From Kiritimatiellia bacterium (GTDB lineage Bacteria; Verrucomicrobiota; Kiritimatiellia; RFP12; UBA3636), in assembly GCA_017413145.1 (NCBI GenBank), contig JAFPUX010000365.1, forward strand, positions 1 through 8,099: a stretch of DNA of 8,099 nt, read 5' to 3'. The notes below the pieces were generated by a model, which worked only from the letters and a program-made list of their open reading frames with translations, made no database searches and had not been told where the DNA came from. Positions 1 to 5,444 of the stretch are shown here, one piece after another. Every line of letters starts with the position of its first letter. The stretch's first letter is position 1. Made by a program: the position numbers and the translations under genes.

Positions 1-2
1 CC

Positions 3-60
3 GGCCAAGCGCCGAAGCCGCCCCGCCGCGGCACGCCGCGGCGCGGGCGGCTTCAAACTT
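3..60. repeat. Palindromic intergenic repeat, copy 1 (3' end of uvrA)
   Basis: This 58-bp element starts GGCCAAGCGCCGAAGCCG and ends GGCGGCTTCAAACTT. A second copy, 10 bp shorter, lies at 2633-2680. Read on the minus strand it folds as a long hairpin: outer arms GAAGCCGCCC/GGGCGGCTTC pair over 10 bp, and inner arms of about 9 bp (CGCCGCGGC/GCCGCGGCG) close around a 2-base tip. It begins immediately after the uvrA stop codon (61-63), so it could act as a 3' mRNA stabiliser or a terminator. There is no T-run after the stem, so a classical intrinsic terminator is not supported. Confidence 0.8.
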
Positions 61-2577
61 TCAGAGATAGCGGCCGGTGAGGCTGGCGGGGCAGGCGGCG
101 ATCTGCGCCGGGGTGCCGGCGGCGACGATGCGGCCGCCGGCCTCGCCGCCGCCGGGGCCCATGTCGACGACCCAGTCCGCCGCGCGGATCACGTCGAGGT
201 CGTGCTCGATCACGACCACCGTCGCGCCGCGCGCGATCAGGCGGCGGAAGACGTCCATCAGCACCCGCACGTCGAGCGGGTGCAGGCCGATGGTCGGCTC
301 GTCGAAGACGAAGAGCGCGTCGTCCTGGCTCCGCCCCATCTCGCCCGCGAGCTTGAGCCGCTGCGCCTCGCCGCCGGAAAGGCCCGGCGTCTCCTCGCCG
401 AGCGTGAGGTAGCCGAGCCCCAGGTCGTGGAGCGTCTGCAGGCGCTGGCGCACGAGCGGCAGGTCCGCGCAGGCTTCGAGCGCGTCGTCGACGGTGAGAG
501 ACATCAAGTCCGGCAGGGAAAGCGCCGGAGCGCTTTTCCCGCCGGACTTGCAGGCGCGGACGATCGACGAGGCCTCCTTGGCGTAGCGAGTGCCGCGGCA
601 GTCGGGGCACGGGATGTCGACGTCGGGGAGGAACTGCACGTCGAGGACGATCTGGCCGGTGCCGTCGCAGGTCGGGCAGCGGAGCGAGCCGGTGTTGTAG
701 GAGAAGGCGCCGGCGGAGAGCTTCCGCGCCCTCGCGTCCGGCGTGCGGGCATAGGCCTTGCGCAGCTCGTCGTGGACGTCGGCGTAGGTCGCGACGGTCG
801 AGCGGACGTTGATGCCGATCGGCGTGGCGTCGACGAGCTTGGCGTGCGCGATGCCGGGCGCATCGACGGCGCGGACGTGCGCCGGGAGCGGGCGGCCGTC
901 GATCTTCGCGGCGAGCGCCGGGACGAGGCTTTCGAGGACGAGCGTTGTCTTGCCCGAGCCGGACACGCCCGTGACGACGCTGAGCCGCCCCTTCGGGAAC
1001 GAGACCTCGAGCGGCTTCACGGTGTGGATGGCGGAGGTCTTCAGCCGGATCGCACCATCGGCGCGATCCGGCGAACAAGATGAAGCCGCCGCGCCCTCTG
1101 CGTGAGATTTTTTCTCTCCGCACAGGAAGGGGCCGATGATCGAACGTTTGTCGCGGGCGAGCTGCGCCGGCGTGCCTTCGGCGACGAGCGTTCCGCCCTT
1201 CGCGCCGGCGCCGGGACCGAGCTCGACGATCCAGTCCGCGTGCGAGAGGACCTGCACGTCGTGGTCGACGAGGAGGACGGAGTTGCCGTCGGCGACGAGG
1301 TCGTCCATCACGCCCGTCAGGCCCTCGAGGTTGGAGGGGTGCAAGCCGATGGACGGCTCGTCGAGGACGTAGAGCACGCCGGTGGTGCGGTTGCGGACGG
1401 CGCGCGCGAGCTGGACGCGCTGGCGCTCGCCGGTGGAGAGCGTCGACGCGGCGCGGTCGAGCGTGAGGTAGGAGAGGCCGAGCTCGAGGAGCCGGCGCGA
1501 CGTGTCGTGGAACGATTCGCAGATGCGCTCGGCCATCGGGCGCATCTGCGCGGGCAGCGTCGCCGGGACGCCGCGCACCCAGTCCTCCGCCTCGGCGAGC
1601 GTCATCGCGCAGGCCCGGTCGAGAGAGATGCCGCGCAGGAGAGGCGCGCGGGCCTTGTCCGAAAGGCGCGTCCCGCCGCAGTCCGGGCAGGGGCCCTCCT
1701 TGAGGAACTTCGCGACGCGCTTCATCCCCTTTTCATCCTTCACGTTCTTCAGCGCGTTCTCGACCGTGTAGACGGCGTTGAAGAACGTGAAGTCCATCTC
1801 GCCCGACTCGCCGGTCTTCATCTGGTAGACCACGTGGCGCTTCTCGGGCGGCGCATGCAGGACGACGTCGCGCTCCTTCTCCGTGAGGTCGCGCCACGGC
1901 ACGTCGGTGCGCACGCCCATGTCGCGGGCGATGTCCTTCATGAGCGACCACATGAGCGACTGCCACGGCGCGACGGCCCCTTCGTCGATCGTGAGCGAAT
2001 CGTCCGGGACGATCGTCGCCAGGTCCACCTCGCGGACGACGCCGGTGCCGTCGCACCGTTTGCACGCGCCCTGCGAATTGAACGCGAGCTCCTCCGCGCC
2101 CGGCGGGAAAAAGCGCGCGCCGCATGTCGGGCAGACGAGTTCCTTCTCCGCCGCGACGTCGAGCGTCGGGGGATGGTAGTGGCCGTTCGGGCAGCGGTGC
2201 GACGCGAGCCGCGAGAACATCAGGCGCAGCGAATTGAGCAGCTCGGTCGACGTCCCGAACGTCGAGCGCACGCCGGGGACGCCGGGGCGCTGGTGCAGAG
2301 CGAGCGCGGCGGGGACGTGGAGCACGTCCTCGACCTCCGCGCGGGCGGCCTGCGTCATGCGGCGGCGGGTGTAGGTGGAGAGCGACTCGAGGTAGCGGCG
2401 CGAGCCCTCCGCGTAGACGACGCCGAGCGCGAGCGACGACTTGCCGCTCCCGGACACGCCCGCGACGCCGACGATCCGCCCGAGGGGGATGTCGACGTCG
2501 AGGTTCCGGAGGTTGTTCTTCCGCGCGCCGCGCACCTCGATGCAGCGGGGCGGAGCAATTCGGGAACTGGATGCCAT
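61..2577 (-). CDS. uvrA: Short UvrA-family excinuclease ATPase (UvrA2-like, no UvrB-binding domain)
   Basis: This 838-aa tandem ABC ATPase belongs to the UvrA family, whose dimers recognise damaged DNA in nucleotide excision repair. The first ATPase has Walker A GVSGSGKS at residues 40-47, the signature STLSTGERQR at about 378-387 and Walker B with LDEPSIGLHP at about 405-414. The second has GVSGSGKTT at 537-545, LSGGEAQR at 733-740 and FDEPTIGLHP at 758-767. Zinc-binding Cys pairs are at CPTC 149-152/CKRC 172-175, and at CPTC 634-637/CPDC 657-660. Canonical UvrA is about 940 aa. The roughly 100 missing residues fall between ASHRCP (125-130) and CPTCG (149), exactly where the UvrB-binding domain sits. 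This matches the short UvrA2/DrrC-like class, some members of which are linked to drug or lesion tolerance. The ATG at 2577 is chosen because conserved sequence (IEVRGARKNNLRNL) starts at residue 13. No SD is visible, and transcription may come from ldhA, 95 bp upstream. Two palindromes lie inside the gene. The family is certain; whether this protein does canonical repair is not. Confidence 0.93.
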   Translation of the reverse strand: MASSSRIAPPRCIEVRGARKNNLRNLDVDIPLGRIVGVAGVSGSGKSSLALGVVYAEGSRRYLESLSTYTRRRMTQAARAEVEDVLHVPAALALHQRPGVPGVRSTFGTSTELLNSLRLMFSRLASHRCPNGHYHPPTLDVAAEKELVCPTCGARFFPPGAEELAFNSQGACKRCDGTGVVREVDLATIVPDDSLTIDEGAVAPWQSLMWSLMKDIARDMGVRTDVPWRDLTEKERDVVLHAPPEKRHVVYQMKTGESGEMDFTFFNAVYTVENALKNVKDEKGMKRVAKFLKEGPCPDCGGTRLSDKARAPLLRGISLDRACAMTLAEAEDWVRGVPATLPAQMRPMAERICESFHDTSRRLLELGLSYLTLDRAASTLSTGERQRVQLARAVRNRTTGVLYVLDEPSIGLHPSNLEGLTGVMDDLVADGNSVLLVDHDVQVLSHADWIVELGPGAGAKGGTLVAEGTPAQLARDKRSIIGPFLCGEKKSHAEGAAASSCSPDRADGAIRLKTSAIHTVKPLEVSFPKGRLSVVTGVSGSGKTTLVLESLVPALAAKIDGRPLPAHVRAVDAPGIAHAKLVDATPIGINVRSTVATYADVHDELRKAYARTPDARARKLSAGAFSYNTGSLRCPTCDGTGQIVLDVQFLPDVDIPCPDCRGTRYAKEASSIVRACKSGGKSAPALSLPDLMSLTVDDALEACADLPLVRQRLQTLHDLGLGYLTLGEETPGLSGGEAQRLKLAGEMGRSQDDALFVFDEPTIGLHPLDVRVLMDVFRRLIARGATVVVIEHDLDVIRAADWVVDMGPGGGEAGGRIVAAGTPAQIAACPASLTGRYL
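505..550. repeat. 46-bp inverted repeat inside uvrA
   Basis: Arms at 505-525 and 530-550 pair at 19 of 21 positions around a 4-base loop (CGGA). The outer CAAGTCCGGC/GCCGGACTTG is perfect. It is translated in frame as about KSGGKSAPALSLPDL (residues 677-691), between the CPDCRGTRY zinc motif and LMSLTVDDAL of the second ATPase. From memory of canonical UvrA, this stretch is about 8 residues longer than usual, which fits an in-frame insertion of a palindromic element. Confidence 0.75.
1044..1072. repeat. 29-bp inverted repeat in the uvrA interdomain linker
   Basis: Perfect 10-bp arms GCCGGATCGC (1044-1053) and GCGATCCGGC (1063-1072) flank a 9-base loop. It encodes about PDRADGAIRL (residues 503-512) in the poorly conserved linker between the two ATPase halves. 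It could be a degenerate palindromic insertion or chance in GC-rich DNA; the perfect arms favour the former. Confidence 0.5.
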
Positions 2578-2615
2578 GGTGAGGAAAACGGTCTGTCGAC
2601 GGAACGAGGTGCCGG

Positions 2616-2628
2616 GCCGCGAAGCGGC
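2616..2628. repeat. Small GAA-loop hairpin upstream of uvrA
   Basis: GCCGC-GAA-GCGGC is a perfect 5-bp stem with a three-base loop in the ldhA-uvrA gap, a few bases from repeat copy 2. It is short enough to be chance, but its tiny purine loop matches the other hairpins in this window. Confidence 0.35.
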
Positions 2629-2632
2629 GAGC

Positions 2633-2680
2633 GGCCAAGCGCCGAAGCCGCCCCGCCGCGGCGCGGACGGCTTCAAACTT
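2633..2680. repeat. Palindromic intergenic repeat, copy 2 (3' end of ldhA)
   Basis: This 48-bp copy matches 3-60 almost base for base, from GGCCAAGCGCCGAAGCCG to CTTCAAACTT. It lacks a 10-bp internal segment and has one change in the right arm (GCGGACGG for GCGGGCGG). It overlaps the last codons of ldhA: the ldhA stop codon (2673-2675, TGA on the minus strand) lies within the repeat. The stem GAAGCCG/CGGCTTC with an internal GC palindrome could protect or end the ldhA transcript. Confidence 0.8.
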
Positions 2681-3734
2681 GCGACCCGATGCAGCGGCCG
2701 TTCCGGCGGCGGGGGCAGGACGCGCCCTCGGGGCGCTCGGTGCCGGTGCAGCGGTAGCAGATCTCGTTCTCGAGCGGCGCGCCGGAGAAGAAGGCGTCGA
2801 GGTTCCCGAGCGTCGTCGAGGCGATGTTGGCGAGCGCCTCGCGCGTGAGGAACGCCTGATGCGAGGTGACGATCACGTTCGGGAGCGACACCAGAAGCGA
2901 GAGCGTCTTGTTCTGGCGGGTCGCGTCCGAGCGGTCTTCGTAGAACCACTCGCTCTCCTCCTCGTAGACGTCCAGCCCGGCCGCCCCGACGGTGCCGTCG
3001 CGCAGCGCCGCGAGGAGCGCGTCCGAATCGACGAGCCCGCCGCGCGAGGTGTTCACGAGCGTGAAGCCGCGCTTCGCCTTCGCGAGCGAATTTGCGTCGA
3101 TCATGTGCTTCGTCTCCGGCAGGAGCGGGCAGTGCAGCGAGACGACGTCCGACTCGGCCAGGAGCCGGTCGAGGGGGACGTATTCGAGGCCCGTCGCGGG
3201 GTTCGGGAAGGCGTCGTAGGCGAGGACGCGCATCCCGAAGCCCTTGCAGATGTCCGCGAAGATGCGGCCGATCTTGCCCGTGCCGACGACGCCGGCGGTC
3301 TTGCCGTGCAGGTCGAAGCCGGTGAGGCCGACGAGCGAGAAGTTGTAGTCCCGCGTCCGCGCGGCGGCGCGGTGGACGTGGCGCGTGAGCGCGAGCAGCA
3401 GCGCGGCGGCGTGCTCCGCGACGGCGTAGGGCGAATAGGCCGGGACGCGGACGACCGTCAGGCCCGCCTCGTACGCCGCCCGGAAGTCGACGTTGTTGTA
3501 GCCGGCGCAGCGCATCGCGAGGACCTTGACGCCGCGCGCGACGAGCCCCTCGACGACGGCGCGGTCGATCTCGGCGTTCACGAACGCGCAGGCTGCGTCG
3601 CATCCCTCGGCGAGCGGCAGCGCGGCGGCCGAGAGGCGCGTCTCGAAGTAGCGGATGTCGTAGCGTCCGGCGTTCGCGCGGTCGAACGACTCGCGGTCGT
3701 AGGGCTTCGTGTCGAAAAAGGCGATCGTCTTCAT
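2673..3734 (-). CDS. ldhA: D-lactate dehydrogenase (LdhA-type, NAD-dependent)
   Basis: This 353-aa cytoplasmic enzyme reduces pyruvate to D-lactate with NADH, regenerating NAD+ in fermentation. From memory it aligns end to end with E. coli LdhA: the start (MKTIAFFDTKPYD), RCAGYNNVD (75-83), VVRVPAYSPYAVAEHA (94-109), TRDYNFSLVGLTGFDLHGKTAG (127-148) and NTSRGGLVD (228-236). The nucleotide-binding loop is GTGKIG (151-156). The catalytic triad corresponds to R231, a Glu in DVYEEES (about 258-260) and H292 in SHQAFLT. The last 30 residues form an extra tail with four cysteines (C326, C329, C340, C348), a kind of tail I recall from some LdhA proteins of other phyla. The final residues SQV and the stop derive from an abutting repeat. 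The start at 3734 follows homology and sits about 7 bases after a -10 box, which implies a leaderless mRNA. Another 2-hydroxyacid dehydrogenase specificity is possible but less likely. Confidence 0.93.
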   Translation of the reverse strand: MKTIAFFDTKPYDRESFDRANAGRYDIRYFETRLSAAALPLAEGCDAACAFVNAEIDRAVVEGLVARGVKVLAMRCAGYNNVDFRAAYEAGLTVVRVPAYSPYAVAEHAAALLLALTRHVHRAAARTRDYNFSLVGLTGFDLHGKTAGVVGTGKIGRIFADICKGFGMRVLAYDAFPNPATGLEYVPLDRLLAESDVVSLHCPLLPETKHMIDANSLAKAKRGFTLVNTSRGGLVDSDALLAALRDGTVGAAGLDVYEEESEWFYEDRSDATRQNKTLSLLVSLPNVIVTSHQAFLTREALANIASTTLGNLDAFFSGAPLENEICYRCTGTERPEGASCPRRRNGRCIGSQV

Positions 3735-3741
3735 GGCGCGG

Positions 3742-3771
3742 AGTCTACCACGGGTTCCGCGTCCCCCGCAA
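3742..3771 (-). promoter_or_regulatory. ldhA promoter (sigma70-like, extended -10)
   Basis: Read on the minus strand: TTGCGG (3771-3766), an 18-bp spacer, then TGG directly before TAGACT (3747-3742). Only CCGCGCC separates the -10 box from the ATG at 3734, so transcription should start at or next to the start codon. The -35 box lies in the outer stem of the hairpin at 3767-3820. Confidence 0.6.
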
Positions 3772-3820
3772 GAGGCGAACCAAGCGATGCGGCAAAGCCG
3801 CACGGCTTGGTTCGCTTGCG
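3767..3820. repeat. Nested hairpin in the ldhA upstream region
   Basis: This is a near-complete palindrome: CGCAA (3767-3771) with TTGCG (3816-3820); perfect 11-bp arms GCGAACCAAGC (3775-3785) and GCTTGGTTCGC (3805-3815); and perfect inner arms TGCGGC/GCCGCA around an AAA loop (3794-3796). It separates the divergent ldhA and 427-aa genes and overlaps the ldhA -35 box, so a cruciform or bound protein here could affect ldhA. Confidence 0.75.
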
Positions 3821-3828
3821 TCGGCCGG

Positions 3829-5112
3829 ATGGCGCCGCGGCAAGCCGCGGCGCGGAACGTCGAGGCCGGCGTCAAGCTCTACGACATCAAGGACAACGAG
3901 GACCATCCGCTGCAGGCCATCGCACCCCACGTCACCACGATGAAGCTCTCGGAGCTCGTGGCGCCCAGCAAGAACGTCCTCGTCGTCGAGGAGATGGACG
4001 GCGACACCGTGGACGAATACTTCAAGAACACCATCGAGGAGTTCCGCGCGGCCGCGTCCGGCATCTTCCAGCAGGACCCCGCCACCGGGCGCCTCAAGTG
4101 GGAGGACGCGGAGGACCCCGAAACCCACGAGACCGTCAAGCGGCCCGTCCTCAAGGAGAACATCCCCGCCAACGCCGTCGGCGCCTTCAAGTTCTGGATC
4201 TCCAACACGCAGGACAAGCTGACCAAGGCGTCCGACTATCTGCGGCAGGCGACCAAGGCCTGGTTCTACAACGCCATCCTCAAGACCGTCAACAACCTCG
4301 AGATCCCCGCCCCGCCCGACCGCGACGAACTGGACTACGTCGGCCGTCTCTTCGACGCCTACGCCACCTCCGCCGGCCGCGCCGCCGCCGCCGTCCGCTA
4401 CCGCAAGAACCCGGACGGCTCGTTCGCCCCCGTCCTCCCGGGCCAGGAGGGGCCGGAGGACAAGCGGTGCTCCCGCTACAAACTCCTGATGATGTCCCCC
4501 GAATTCGGCGCTCCGGACAGCCGGAAGTCCGCCGTCTTCAAGGAGAACGGCGACTACACGAACAAGGTCCTCGCCCGCGTGAACGGCGCCGCGGACCCGC
4601 TCGCCGAGGCGGAAAAGCTCGCAATGAACCTCGTCGGCAACGCCTACGCCGACCACGACGGCGCCGCCGCGGCGGGCGCCCAGAAGGCGGTGACCGCGCT
4701 GGCGCGGCTCCGCATCGCCTTCGCCGCCGCCGGCGACGACGCCGCGAAAAAGTCCGCCGCCATCCGCGCCTTCGCCATCGACTTCGCCGACGCCCAGGGA
4801 CGGGTCCTGCACGCGACGCGCCAGAACCTGACCGACACCGCCAACGTCCGGGAGACCGAGCCGCCGTCCACCTTCGCGAGCGGCATCACCGACATCCTCT
4901 TCGACAACTTCCGCGTCGTCAGCTCGGCCCTCGGCGGCGACAGCGGCGCGATCGTCTCCGACGCCCGCCGGATCGCCGTGGACGAACTCCACGCCGACAT
5001 CTCCGAAAACGCCTTCACCCTCTTCGCCATCCCCACCATCGTCAACGCCATCCAGGAGGACGCCGAAGGGGCCGGCGACGACAACTCCTACAAGATCAAC
5101 ATCGGCATCTAG
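3829..5112 (+). CDS. Unrecognised 427-aa protein, possibly 5'-truncated
   Basis: I do not recognise this protein. From the ATG at 3829 it is 427 aa, acidic to neutral, with no signal peptide and no clear membrane segment. It has charged helical stretches (for example EEMDGDTVDEYFKNTIEEFRAAASG at about residues 56-80), an alanine-rich middle (about 265-320) and ends DDNSYKINIGI. Codon use is strongly C/G-ending like its neighbours, which supports real coding. The start is doubtful. No SD or promoter precedes 3829, the first codons (APRQAAAR) are made entirely of a palindromic repeat, and the frame stays open upstream into antisense ldhA. The convincing protein-like sequence begins near NVEAGVKLYD, just after the repeat. 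ATG 3940 is an alternative start, also without an SD. It may be the 3' part of a longer gene whose start was lost or replaced at the repeat. Confidence 0.65.
   Translation: MAPRQAAARNVEAGVKLYDIKDNEDHPLQAIAPHVTTMKLSELVAPSKNVLVVEEMDGDTVDEYFKNTIEEFRAAASGIFQQDPATGRLKWEDAEDPETHETVKRPVLKENIPANAVGAFKFWISNTQDKLTKASDYLRQATKAWFYNAILKTVNNLEIPAPPDRDELDYVGRLFDAYATSAGRAAAAVRYRKNPDGSFAPVLPGQEGPEDKRCSRYKLLMMSPEFGAPDSRKSAVFKENGDYTNKVLARVNGAADPLAEAEKLAMNLVGNAYADHDGAAAAGAQKAVTALARLRIAFAAAGDDAAKKSAAIRAFAIDFADAQGRVLHATRQNLTDTANVRETEPPSTFASGITDILFDNFRVVSSALGGDSGAIVSDARRIAVDELHADISENAFTLFAIPTIVNAIQEDAEGAGDDNSYKINIGI
3832..3857. repeat. Palindrome sharing the core of the 3'-end repeat family
   Basis: Perfect 10-bp arms GCGCCGCGGC (3832-3841) and GCCGCGGCGC (3844-3853) flank a 2-base AA tip. 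Positions 3833-3856 match the inner core of repeat copy 1 (24-47) at 22 of 24 bases, so this looks like a partial third member of that family. Here it lies inside the first codons of the 427-aa open frame. Confidence 0.6.
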
Positions 5113-5140
5113 CCCCTCTTGCGGGCCCCGCGCTTCGCGA

Positions 5141-5176
5141 GAATGCCGCCGCGCGACTCCGTCGCGGGCGGCATTC
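5141..5176. repeat. Nested hairpin after the 427-aa gene
   Basis: Perfect 10-bp outer arms GAATGCCGCC (5141-5150) and GGCGGCATTC (5167-5176) and perfect inner arms CGCGAC/GTCGCG close on a 3-base TCC loop, with one bulged G. It starts 28 bp after the stop codon. A run of T does not follow, so a terminator role is possible but unproven. Confidence 0.75.
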
Positions 5177-5197
5177 GTCGTTTGCTCGCTTCGCTCG

Positions 5198-5225
5198 GCA
5201 CCGTTTCGCCAAAGGCGACCGGTGC
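5198..5225. repeat. Second nested hairpin with AAA loop
   Basis: Outer arms GCACCG (5198-5203) and CGGTGC (5220-5225) and inner arms TCGCC (5206-5210) and GGCGA (5214-5218) flank AAA. The design (outer arm, small bulge, inner arm, three-base loop) is the same as at 3775-3815. Confidence 0.6.
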
Positions 5226-5316
5226 GCGACCTGTTGTCCTGGGGTCCTGTCGTCCTTTCGTCGCCAGCAAGGATATCGCGCCACCCGCGATTTCCCTCGT
5301 CATTTCCCCCGGCCCG

Positions 5317-5325
5317 TGGTAGAAT
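5317..5325 (+). promoter_or_regulatory. Extended -10 promoter for the YcxB-like operon
   Basis: TGGTAGAAT (TGG 5317-5319, -10 TAGAAT 5320-5325) has the same form as the ldhA and abiEi promoters. No good -35 is visible 17-18 bp upstream (TCGTCA at best). The start point would be near 5332, giving a leader of about 110 bases that contains the GGCAAC repeats. Confidence 0.5.
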
Positions 5326-5354
5326 CCCGCACCGTCGCGCCGCCCTTGCCGCCG

Positions 5355-5403
5355 CATTGGCAACTGGCAACATTGGAACCGGCAACACGTCCACATTGGC
5401 AAC
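5355..5403 (+). repeat. GGCAAC short repeats in the leader
   Basis: GGCAAC occurs four times (starts 5359, 5366, 5381, 5398). Two copies are CATTGGCAAC (5355-5364 and 5394-5403), and GGCAACATT recurs at 5366 and 5398. Spacings of 7, 15 and 17 are irregular. They lie in the transcribed leader between the -10 box and the ATG at 5445. They could be a protein-binding array, an RNA element or a decayed tandem repeat. Confidence 0.5.
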
Positions 5404-5444
5404 ATTTCCCGCACCCCGCCAAGCCCCAATCCCCGCCTATTTCC

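Noticed and set aside
1102..2757. Long open frame on the plus strand opposite uvrA
   Set aside because: It is antisense to a certain uvrA gene, its translation is Arg/Glu/Val-rich low complexity with no motif, and GC-rich third positions leave such frames open by chance.
2578..3603. Extension of the uvrA frame upstream of 2577
   Set aside because: The extra residues are an out-of-frame reading of ldhA plus the repeat; UvrA homology starts just after the ATG at 2577.
5141..5225. Intrinsic terminator after the 427-aa gene
   Set aside because: The stems are strong, but no T-run follows on either strand, so a hairpin/repeat label is safer than terminator.
2679..5444. Plus-strand open frame running from antisense ldhA into the YcxB-like gene
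   Set aside because: Upstream of 5445 it is antisense to ldhA and out of frame with the 427-aa gene, with low-complexity Arg-rich translation; only the part from 5445 looks like protein.
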